5,896 nt of DNA from Planococcus sp. (in: firmicutes) (GTDB lineage Bacteria > Bacillota > Bacilli > Bacillales_A > Planococcaceae), in the NCBI GenBank assembly GCA_030147225.1, contig JASLAI010000027.1:1-5896 (forward strand). The letters run 5' to 3'. The notes under the pieces were generated by a model. The model was not told the origin of the DNA. It ran no database searches and saw only the letters and a list, made by a program, of their open reading frames with translations. Each line of letters begins with the position of its first letter. Position 1 is the stretch's first letter. Positions 1 through 5,523 of this stretch are shown piece after piece. The position numbers and the translations under genes were made by a program.

Positions 1-297
1 TTTAAAGCGGCCGATATTCGTTAAGTCTTCTTTTACCTGATCCGCCAATTCGCGTGTAGGCGTTAAGATTAATGCTTGAGGTTTGTTTTCCTCCCAATCG
101 ACCAACTCACAGATTGGAATTCCGAAAGCGGCTGTTTTCCCGCTTCCTGTTTGAGACTTTACTGTTAAGTCAGTCTTTGACAAGGCGACAGGAATGACTT
201 TTCTTTGCACTTCTGTCGGTTCTGTATAGCCGAGTCCTTCAAGGGCTTTTACGATTGGTTCACTTATTCCGTACTCATTAAATTTTTTATTGTTCAT
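1..297 (-). CDS. dbpA: DEAD-box RNA helicase, DbpA/YxiN-like (N-terminal 99 residues)
   Basis: Only the first 99 codons lie in the window; the rest of the helicase core and any C-terminal RNA-binding domain are beyond the left edge. The translation shows the Q-motif region (residues about 9-36, Gln31 in EPTEVQ), Walker A/motif I QTGSGKT (49-55) and motif Ia PTRELADQ (80-87). These define a superfamily 2 DEAD-box ATP-dependent RNA helicase. The stretches [11 protein letters not shown] and [14 protein letters not shown] closely match Bacillus subtilis DbpA (YxiN) as I recall it. That protein binds hairpin 92 of 23S rRNA through a C-terminal RRM and acts in large-subunit assembly in the cytoplasm. 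The ATG start is supported by GGAG at 305-308 with a 7-base spacer. The gene lies 144 bp downstream of the alpha-E/transglutaminase gene with no obvious terminator between, so read-through is possible. The helicase call is near certain. The DbpA subtype is inferred, because the diagnostic C-terminus is not visible. Confidence 0.85.
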   Translation of the reverse strand, partial: MNNKKFNEYGISEPIVKALEGLGYTEPTEVQRKVIPVALSKTDLTVKSQTGSGKTAAFGIPICELVDWEENKPQALILTPTRELADQVKEDLTNIGRFK

Positions 298-441
298 AAT
301 TGCTCTCCATCTCCGTTCAAAAATTTCAGGTTCTCCTATTATCGCACGGATTAGAAAATTCTGCCGTTAAACGATTATTAAGATTTATCCCATTTCAACG
401 GCTGCTGTGGACTGAAGATGCCTTTTTGAGTAAATTCTCTT

Positions 442-1293
442 CTATTGATCCAACAGACTGACTGAGACTTTGACATCCAATGATTGACTGCCGCCCCTGT
501 AGACACCCTGAACCGGGCTAACGTCATTATAGTCTCTTCCAACGCCGACTCTTATATGATTCTCCAATGCCTCGACGTTGTTGGTCGGATCCAATCCTAC
601 CCAGCCAATTCCTGGAACCATCACTTCTACCCATGCATGGCTTGCTGCATCACCAACAAGTGCAGAATTTTCTCCGACATACAAATAGCCACTGACGTAA
701 CGGGCTGGTATATACTTACTGCGCAGAATACCTAACATAACATGTGTAATATCCTGGCAAACCCCTTTTCTCAGACCAAAGGATTCTTCCGCTTTTGTAG
801 TGACAGTTGTTGATTCACCGTCATACGTAAAATGCTCATGAATATATTCCATTACATCAATCGCATACTGCACGGGATTTTTCATGATTCCAAGCTCGCG
901 GTCAATTTGCTTCATTTGATCAATCGTTAAGTACGTATAGGCGGTATTACTTAAGAAGGCCAGATAATGCTCTCCGAATAATTGCGAATGAAAAATAGCA
1001 CTCATTTCCGGTGAATAGTCAATCCGATGAATAAATGGACTTTTTTGAATGCTGACAATCGACGTTGTCTTAACTTCCAAATGCTGATGATGCTCCGCGA
1101 TGAAAAAAGTTTCGACATGATTGCCCCAAATATCAATGTGTTCTTTGGTAAGCGAAGCCGGTGTTATTTCTGCACGATAAGACAATAACCGCTGGCACTC
1201 ATCGGTTCTCGGCTTTAAGCGAATCGAGTTCATGCTCTGGTCTACAATGGTTTCGTATTCAAATACGTTAGTATGCTCTACTTTATATTTCAT
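442..1293 (-). other. Possible internally initiated transglutaminase (283 residues)
   Basis: Within the fusion gene, the ATG at 1293-1291 (Met341) is the residue where stand-alone transglutaminase-like proteins of this family normally begin. It is preceded by AAAGGA (1308-1303), 9 bases from the ATG, a usable ribosome binding site. The product would be 283 residues, the normal family length, with its triad at Cys179, His219 and Asp235 in its own numbering. This is either a relic of a former separate start or a live start giving a free enzyme alongside the fusion. The sequence cannot tell which. Confidence 0.4.
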
Positions 1294-2313
1294 TGAAGTT
1301 ATTCCTTTCGCGCCCATGCTCTGTGATTGGCTGGACTCCATCGGTTTTGTCTCAGAATCACTTAAGTAATAGGTTTTTGAAAAAATTTGTCCGACTTCAT
1401 TGCAGCCATTCTGAAAATCATTTAAAAAGTCCATAATTTCATCCGAGTTCAACTCGTCTATATTGATTTCTTCAAACTCCGCCTGTAACTGATCAAGTTT
1501 TGCATAAAGTTCCCACGAATAATGAGAAATTTTCCCGCCCTCCAGCTCATCAATCGCCCTGCGGACATGAGTGAGGCAATAGCGGATTGAACGCGGAAAG
1601 TTGGTGTTGGCAATTAAGAATGTCAGCACTTTCTTTGGATTCATCTGTGGCGGATTCATTTTCAAATAAGCATTATAGCCATTCGTCATTCGCAACGCAG
1701 CCAACCAATAATAATAATCTTCGGATTGGACTTCGAATACGCGCTCTCTTGTACGTTCACAAACGACATTTAAAATACGTGCTGTTTTCTCAGCGCGTTC
1801 CAGCCATTTGGCGATTTTGATAATTTGATAGGCTACTCCCCGGGACATAGAGGACTCTACGATTCCTTGTGTGGTCAATGATGTCAGCTTGACCTGTTCA
1901 AGGAATTCACGCATTTCCTTAACCGTGCAATTTTGATGATCTATGTCTTTCAAAGCTAAATAACAGCGATTCCAGGCTTCCCAGTAATCATCCGGAATAT
2001 GGTCTCTGCTAATTCTCGCGTTTTCGCGAACGACTTTTACACAGCTCGAAACGGAATTGAAATTAGTTTCTTCCATTGCTAAATAATGGACTAGCTGATC
2101 TTCCTGATAGCTGGGCATGGATTTAATCTGCTCCATCGTTTCTGTCGAAGCACAAATTTCGTAAATCAGCTTCCAATCACCATCCCGAATCAGCTCTTCA
2201 TCAGCGGCTTCGATCATTTGCAATAATTGCACATCTAAAATACGAGCGTTATTCTCAGCTCTTTCGACATTTCTTGACATCCAATACAAGGAATTTGCTA
2301 CGCGGCTAAGCAT
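442..2313 (-). CDS. Alpha-E domain / transglutaminase-like fusion protein
   Basis: This 623-residue protein is two modules in one frame. Residues 1-about 315 are an alpha-E domain (formerly DUF403): all-helical, opening with MLSRVANSLYWM and carrying two related ERAE segments (17-20 and 172-175, each followed by xxAR-I-L), which suggests internal duplication. After a polar linker (about 319-340), residues 341-623 form a complete bacterial transglutaminase-like protein. It has the usual N-terminal beta region starting MKYKVEHT and a papain-like core with the probable triad Cys519 (GVCQD), His559 (SHAW) and Asp575 (LDPTNN). Homologues of the two halves are usually separate proteins of about 310 and 280 residues encoded beside the permuted ATP-grasp gene. 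Family knowledge suggests a role in making, trimming or transferring a peptide or amide product; the substrate is unknown. The ATG overlaps the ATP-grasp stop codon (TAATG), with GAGG at 2324-2327, indicating translational coupling. No signal peptide or membrane segment is seen, so it is probably cytoplasmic. Domain calls are firm; function is inferred. Confidence 0.92.
   Translation of the reverse strand: MLSRVANSLYWMSRNVERAENNARILDVQLLQMIEAADEELIRDGDWKLIYEICASTETMEQIKSMPSYQEDQLVHYLAMEETNFNSVSSCVKVVRENARISRDHIPDDYWEAWNRCYLALKDIDHQNCTVKEMREFLEQVKLTSLTTQGIVESSMSRGVAYQIIKIAKWLERAEKTARILNVVCERTRERVFEVQSEDYYYWLAALRMTNGYNAYLKMNPPQMNPKKVLTFLIANTNFPRSIRYCLTHVRRAIDELEGGKISHYSWELYAKLDQLQAEFEEINIDELNSDEIMDFLNDFQNGCNEVGQIFSKTYYLSDSETKPMESSQSQSMGAKGITSMKYKVEHTNVFEYETIVDQSMNSIRLKPRTDECQRLLSYRAEITPASLTKEHIDIWGNHVETFFIAEHHQHLEVKTTSIVSIQKSPFIHRIDYSPEMSAIFHSQLFGEHYLAFLSNTAYTYLTIDQMKQIDRELGIMKNPVQYAIDVMEYIHEHFTYDGESTTVTTKAEESFGLRKGVCQDITHVMLGILRSKYIPARYVSGYLYVGENSALVGDAASHAWVEVMVPGIGWVGLDPTNNVEALENHIRVGVGRDYNDVSPVQGVYRGGSQSLDVKVSVSLLDQ
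1301..1308 (-). promoter_or_regulatory. Internal Shine-Dalgarno at the fusion joint
   Basis: On the minus strand this reads AAAGGAAT and lies just upstream of the in-frame ATG at 1293. Its placement exactly at the domain boundary, rather than at a random point in the ORF, is the reason for reporting it. It encodes Lys-Gly-Ile in the fusion linker. Confidence 0.4.
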
Positions 2314-3770
2314 TAGGCGCCCCCCTCTTCTTCTCTTTTCTTAAACACCCAGGTGTCTTTGCCGCCGCCGCCCTGCGAAGAGTTCACAACAAGTGATCCC
2401 TCTTTTAAAGCCACTCGTGAAAGTCCGCCCGGCATAACATGCGTATCAACTCCCCGGACGACAAAAACCCGTAAATCGACATGACATGGGTAAAATTCTT
2501 CTCCTTGATAAGCAGGAGCCCTGGATAATTTAATGGTTGGCTGCGCGATATACTGATGAGGGGATTCAATAATTTTTTCGCGGAATTTTTCAATGAGCTC
2601 TTCCGATGCATGCGGTCCAACCAGCATATCGTACCCGCCCGAAGCACCTACATTTTTGACCACCAATTCGTGTAAGTGATCCAATACCCATTCCCGCTCT
2701 TCCGGATTGTCCAATAGGTAGGTTTTAACGTTATCAATGATCGGTTCTTCATTCAGGTAATAGCGGATCATATCCGGAACGTAGGCATAAATGGCTTTGT
2801 CATCAGCTACTCCATTGCCGATGCCATTTAAGATAGCCACATTGCCTTTTCTATAGGCCACCAGCAAGCCTGGAACACCCAGTGCCGATTCTGCCAGAAA
2901 AGCTTCAGGATCCAAGTAATCATCGTCAATTCGGCGATAGATGATATCCACGCGCTTCAGGCCACGGATTGATTTCATATAGACGATATTCTTTTTGACG
3001 ATCAAATCCCGTCCTTCCACCAAGTCGATCCCCATCTGCTGCGCTAAAAACACATGGTCATAATAGGCAGAGTTGTACATACCCGGCGTCAGTAAAACCG
3101 CAAAAGCTTTATCCTTTCTCGATTCCGGTGCGTGATCCAATATCGCTTGATGCAAATGGGATAACTGGTGCTCGAGGGTATGAACCGATTGATTGGCGAA
3201 AAATTCGGGGTATACTTGACGCATAACATACCGGTTTTGATAAACATATGACAAGCCTGACGGATTGCGCAAATTATCTTCGAGCACATGATATTTTCCG
3301 TTTTCATCCCGGATTAAATCGATTCCGGCTAAAAAGATATGATTTTTCAGTGGAATATCAATATCCTTCACTTGTTCATCATAATAATAAGGGTTTTCTT
3401 CAACTAAGTGCCTCGGAACAATTCCATCTTGGAGAATCCGCTTGTCATGGTAGACATCTTCCAAAAACTGATTGAGCGCTTCCGCCCGTTGAATCATTCC
3501 TTTTTCCACTACTTCCCACTCTTCAGAAGGAATAATAACCGGAACAAAATCGAAAGGCATCGTCCTTTCTGTACCGACATTATTGGTATAAACAGTAAAC
3601 GTAATACCTTGCCTTAAAAAAGATAACTGGGCTGTCTCATGTTTTTCTCTCAGTTCTTCTGCTGAAAAATTTTGCAGCACTTCAAAGAAATTCTTGTAAT
3701 GCGATTTCGGCTTTCCTTGTGGTGTAAACATCTCATCAAAAAATGTGCCAGTTGAATATGCCTTAAACAA
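2313..3770 (-). CDS. Circularly permuted ATP-grasp ligase (type 2)
   Basis: This 485-residue protein has the hallmarks of the circularly permuted ATP-grasp family (formerly DUF404/DUF407, COG2308). With the TTG at 3770 as residue 1, it shows EDN (164-166) followed by RNPSG (168-172), YRRIDDDYLDP (278-288), the nucleotide-loop-like VVKNVGASGGYDM (370-382), DLRVFVVRG (432-440), GGLSRVA (448-454) and the terminal signature NSSQGGGGKDTWV (463-475). The family is predicted to activate a carboxylate with ATP and join it to an amine, probably making a peptide or amide bond. The real substrates are not known. The start is TTG 3770-3768 because AAGGAGGT (3785-3778) sits 7 bases upstream and the protein then begins FKAYSTGTFFDEMF, as relatives do. 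A longer reading from TTG 3839 would start inside a terminator hairpin and add 23 residues with no family likeness. The gene ends in TAATG, overlapping the alpha-E/transglutaminase gene by one base. It is soluble and probably cytoplasmic. Confidence 0.93.
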   Translation of the reverse strand: MFKAYSTGTFFDEMFTPQGKPKSHYKNFFEVLQNFSAEELREKHETAQLSFLRQGITFTVYTNNVGTERTMPFDFVPVIIPSEEWEVVEKGMIQRAEALNQFLEDVYHDKRILQDGIVPRHLVEENPYYYDEQVKDIDIPLKNHIFLAGIDLIRDENGKYHVLEDNLRNPSGLSYVYQNRYVMRQVYPEFFANQSVHTLEHQLSHLHQAILDHAPESRKDKAFAVLLTPGMYNSAYYDHVFLAQQMGIDLVEGRDLIVKKNIVYMKSIRGLKRVDIIYRRIDDDYLDPEAFLAESALGVPGLLVAYRKGNVAILNGIGNGVADDKAIYAYVPDMIRYYLNEEPIIDNVKTYLLDNPEEREWVLDHLHELVVKNVGASGGYDMLVGPHASEELIEKFREKIIESPHQYIAQPTIKLSRAPAYQGEEFYPCHVDLRVFVVRGVDTHVMPGGLSRVALKEGSLVVNSSQGGGGKDTWVFKKREEEGGA

Positions 3771-3777
3771 ATGAACA

Positions 3778-3785
3778 ACCTCCTT
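3778..3785 (-). promoter_or_regulatory. Strong ribosome binding site that fixes a TTG start
   Basis: The minus strand reads AAGGAGGT here, close to a full complement of the 16S rRNA 3' end, with a 7-base spacer to TTG 3770-3768. It decides the start of the ATP-grasp gene in favour of TTG 3770 over the upstream TTG 3839, which has no such site. Confidence 0.85.
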
Positions 3786-3810
3786 CAAACGTAGAATATT
3801 CAGATAAAAT

Positions 3811-3839
3811 AGATTAAGAAAAAAGCTATGCCGTTTCAA
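3811..3839 (-). promoter_or_regulatory. Candidate sigma-A promoter overlapping the terminator
   Basis: On the minus strand, TTGAAA (3839-3834; 5 of 6 matches to the -35 consensus) is separated by exactly 17 bases from TAATCT (3816-3811; keeps the T, A and final T of the -10 box). Transcription would begin near 3805, giving a short leader before the ribosome binding site at 3785. The -35 box lies in the loop region of the upstream gene's terminator. The -10 box is weak and AT-rich DNA yields such matches by chance, so this is only a candidate. Some promoter is needed here because the upstream transcript should stop at the hairpin. Confidence 0.35.
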
Positions 3840-3854
3840 GAACGCACATAGCTT
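3819..3854 (-). terminator. Intrinsic terminator of the small membrane-protein gene
   Basis: Read on the minus strand, AAGCTATG (3854-3847) pairs perfectly with CATAGCTT (3830-3823). An inner CGTT/AACG stem closes a 5-base loop after a small internal loop. The hairpin runs directly into six T residues (3824-3819). It lies 24 bases past the stop of the 174-residue protein gene and upstream of the ATP-grasp operon, separating the two transcripts. Confidence 0.85.
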
Positions 3855-3877
3855 ATCTTAATTCTATTATACCGAAA

Positions 3878-4402
3878 TTATTTTCCGAATGTTGAATCAT
3901 TTGAAGATGAACTGTCTTTTTTCGACGAATCATCGGAATCATCTTTTTTCAAGGATTCAGTATACGCCGTGCTGCCTCCGTAAACCCCACCTGTCGGTTT
4001 ATCGGTATTTGAAGAAACCTTGTCGGATGAGCTTGTAGTGGATTTGTCGCTTGTTGAGCTGCTGCTCTTCTCAGCATTTCCGCCAACTTCGTCCTGCAAT
4101 GTCTTGTTAGCTTTATCCAATGCGTCTTTTTCTTTGTTCATCATTTCCTGCTGCGCATCAATTGCAGTTTTTACTTTATCCACTGCCTTGTTGACAGTCG
4201 GCTTCACTTTATCAACCATGCCGCCTGATTGCTCATTTAAGCGGTCCAAACCTTTTTTGATATTCGCTTTCATATCCGCTTTGCTGGTTTGAGAAGTTCC
4301 GCCTGTTTCTGTTTTTTGTTGAGTCATCGCTGCTCCAATTACAGCACCTAGACCAATCAATACGAGTTTACCGAACATGCCGCCTGATGAATTTCTAGCC
4401 AT
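3878..4402 (-). CDS. Small membrane-anchored protein, hypothetical
   Basis: I do not recognise this 174-residue protein as a named family. Residues 11-26 form one short glycine-rich hydrophobic segment (GKLVLIGLGAVIGAAM), a likely membrane anchor or uncleaved signal. Residues about 42-108 are charged and predicted amphipathic-helical, with the pentamer VDKVK occurring twice (63-67 and 74-78). Residues about 112-174 are low-complexity and rich in Ser, Asp, Thr and Lys, so probably disordered. A glycine-rich hydrophobic start followed by a lysine-rich helix resembles YtxH-type general stress proteins, but I do not see their typical motif after the membrane segment, so this is only an analogy. 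The ATG is well supported by AAGGAGG (4417-4411) with an 8-base spacer. Terminators on both sides make it a single-gene transcript. I found no convincing promoter in the AT-rich stretch 4418-4480. Coding is likely given the start signals and flanking terminators; the function is unknown. Confidence 0.8.
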   Translation of the reverse strand: MARNSSGGMFGKLVLIGLGAVIGAAMTQQKTETGGTSQTSKADMKANIKKGLDRLNEQSGGMVDKVKPTVNKAVDKVKTAIDAQQEMMNKEKDALDKANKTLQDEVGGNAEKSSSSTSDKSTTSSSDKVSSNTDKPTGGVYGGSTAYTESLKKDDSDDSSKKDSSSSNDSTFGK

Positions 4403-4480
4403 ATAAATCTCCTCCTTGGTTTGTATAAGTCATTGTGTATAAAGTATTGACTAAATTACATAATTCTAAACATTTTAACT

Positions 4481-4516
4481 AAAATAAAAGACACCTTTAT
4501 AGCATTCTAGGTGTCT
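4481..4516 (-). terminator. Intrinsic terminator of the cupin-HD-GYP gene
   Basis: On the minus strand, AGACACCT (4516-4509) pairs perfectly with AGGTGTCT (4496-4489) across a 12-base loop, followed by TTTATTTT (4488-4481). It begins 11 bases past the TAG stop of the HD-GYP gene, a typical rho-independent arrangement. Confidence 0.88.
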
Positions 4517-4527
4517 GGGTTCTGCCT

Positions 4528-5436
4528 CTATGAATTTAATCTTCCTTCTTCTTTCAGAACCTGTTCGAAAGCCTCTACAACTTTTCCATCATATTGCATA
4601 CCAGCCAGACTTTTGATTTCAGCTATTGCGTATTCTGCAGAAAAAGCAGATCGGTAAGCCCTATCTTCAGTCATTGCATCGAACGTGTCACAGACGCCAA
4701 TAATTTTTGCTTCTATCAATATTTCATCACCTGTAAGTCCAAACGGATAACCTTTTCCGTTAACACGTTCGTGATGCTGTTCTACAATATCGGCAATATC
4801 GGCATAAGGAGTGTCGCGAATCATAGCAGCCCCATCACCAGGATGCTTCTTCACCATTTCGAATTCTTCATTTGTTAATTTGCTCGGCTTCTTCAAAACT
4901 TCTTCCGGAATATTGATTTTGCCGATATCGTGGAGGATAGAAGCTAATAATAAATTTTCTATTTGCTCTTTTCTTAAGTTCATTTTAGATGCAGTTTTCA
5001 CTGCATAATTAGCTACTCTAGAACTGTGGTTAAAGGTATAGCGATCTTTTTTTTCAACTGCTTCACCAATTTTACGTAATTCTTTAATTACATTACTAAG
5101 GTAATGAAAAGTAGGGACTGTTGAGATAGAAAGAAAGGTAACATCAGTCTTCGCAGTAAAATAAACTGCTTGTTCTAAGTTTTTTGCTGAAAAACAATCG
5201 TTTACACCAAGAAGAATTTTTTCATTGTTTATTTCTACTTCCATCTGACCTTCTAATACATAGTAAAATTCTTGGACTGTATCATTAACTCCAGGGAAAA
5301 GAACAATTAAAGTATCTTTTAGGAAAACTTGTTTCATCAGTTCGATTCCTTCACCACGACCAAGCAAACTAAGCGTTGTAGTACCATTGTTAACTTTTTC
5401 AAGGTGACCATTCTTTAGTATCTCTAAGCCCTTCAC
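4528..5436 (-). CDS. Cupin-HD-GYP domain phosphohydrolase
   Basis: This 302-residue protein joins an N-terminal cupin-like beta-barrel (about 35-108, centred on EFYYVLEGQMEVEI) to an HD-GYP domain (about 115-298). The HD-GYP metal and catalytic signature is complete: His137 (HSSRV), His169-Asp170 with Lys173 (HDIGK), His198 (KKHP), His221-His222 (HHERVNGKGYP), the GYP at 229-231 and Asp250 (VCDTFDAMT). Family members hydrolyse cyclic di-GMP or related cyclic dinucleotides. The cupin half has no histidines and so lacks the usual metal site, suggesting ligand sensing or dimerisation rather than catalysis. There is no membrane segment, so it is probably cytoplasmic. The start is GTG 5436-5434, with GAGGAAG at 5450-5444 and a 7-base spacer. 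A large inverted repeat ends 5 bases upstream of that site, and a terminator follows the gene, so it is likely transcribed alone. The HD-GYP call is very secure; the exact nucleotide substrate is not. Confidence 0.92.
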   Translation of the reverse strand: MKGLEILKNGHLEKVNNGTTTLSLLGRGEGIELMKQVFLKDTLIVLFPGVNDTVQEFYYVLEGQMEVEINNEKILLGVNDCFSAKNLEQAVYFTAKTDVTFLSISTVPTFHYLSNVIKELRKIGEAVEKKDRYTFNHSSRVANYAVKTASKMNLRKEQIENLLLASILHDIGKINIPEEVLKKPSKLTNEEFEMVKKHPGDGAAMIRDTPYADIADIVEQHHERVNGKGYPFGLTGDEILIEAKIIGVCDTFDAMTEDRAYRSAFSAEYAIAEIKSLAGMQYDGKVVEAFEQVLKEEGRLNS

Positions 5437-5455
5437 AATTTCACTTCCTCTATAG

Positions 5456-5491
5456 AAAATAAGAGTATAGAATACTCTATACTCTTATTTT
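5456..5491 (-). terminator. Perfect 15-bp inverted repeat, probable terminator
   Basis: The left arm 5456-5470 is a perfect reverse complement of the right arm 5477-5491, with a 6-base loop (aatact). Outer A residues and T residues flank the AAGAGTATAG core, so either strand gives a hairpin ending in a U-rich tail. On the minus strand it lies 32 bases past the stop of the right-edge gene, fitting a terminator for it. The core has few G-C pairs, so it is weaker than the other two terminators. Because it ends 5 bases from the ribosome binding site of the HD-GYP gene, a regulatory or operator role is also possible. Confidence 0.65.
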
Positions 5492-5523
5492 ACACTTTTA
5501 GAATTTTTTTGGGGTGATTTAAT

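Noticed and set aside
331..400. Possible promoter elements upstream of the helicase (TTGAAA, GATAAT)
   Set aside because: Neither box has a partner at acceptable spacing, so I cannot support a promoter here.
363..402. Inverted repeat gccgtt/aacggc in the gap before the helicase gene
   Set aside because: The arms are only 6 bp with a 28-base loop and no U-tract on either strand, so it is not a convincing terminator or leader structure.
484..735. Plus-strand open frame inside the transglutaminase region
   Set aside because: It lies antisense to the conserved catalytic core, has no ribosome binding site and resembles no family.
1587..1820. Plus-strand open frame inside the alpha-E region
   Set aside because: It is a shadow of the strongly conserved minus-strand frame, with no start signal.
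2405..3307. Two short minus-strand open frames (2405-2647 and 3089-3307) within the ATP-grasp gene
   Set aside because: They overlap conserved ATP-grasp motifs in another frame and show no coding signature of their own.
3248..3617. Two overlapping plus-strand open frames opposite the ATP-grasp gene
   Set aside because: They are antisense shadows with no ribosome binding site or recognisable domain.
4020..4292. Plus-strand frame encoding a hydrophobic 90-residue peptide
   Set aside because: The hydrophobicity arises from reading the Ser/Lys/Asp-rich gene on the opposite strand. There is no good start signal, and the minus-strand gene has a strong one.
4418..4480. Possible promoter for the small membrane-protein gene (two TATACA-like boxes)
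   Set aside because: No reasonable -35 box lies 16-18 bases upstream, and no sigma-B-type pair is visible. The stretch is simply AT-rich.
4594..5008. Two plus-strand frames opposite the HD-GYP domain
   Set aside because: They are antisense to the most conserved part of the HD-GYP gene and are not plausible as proteins.
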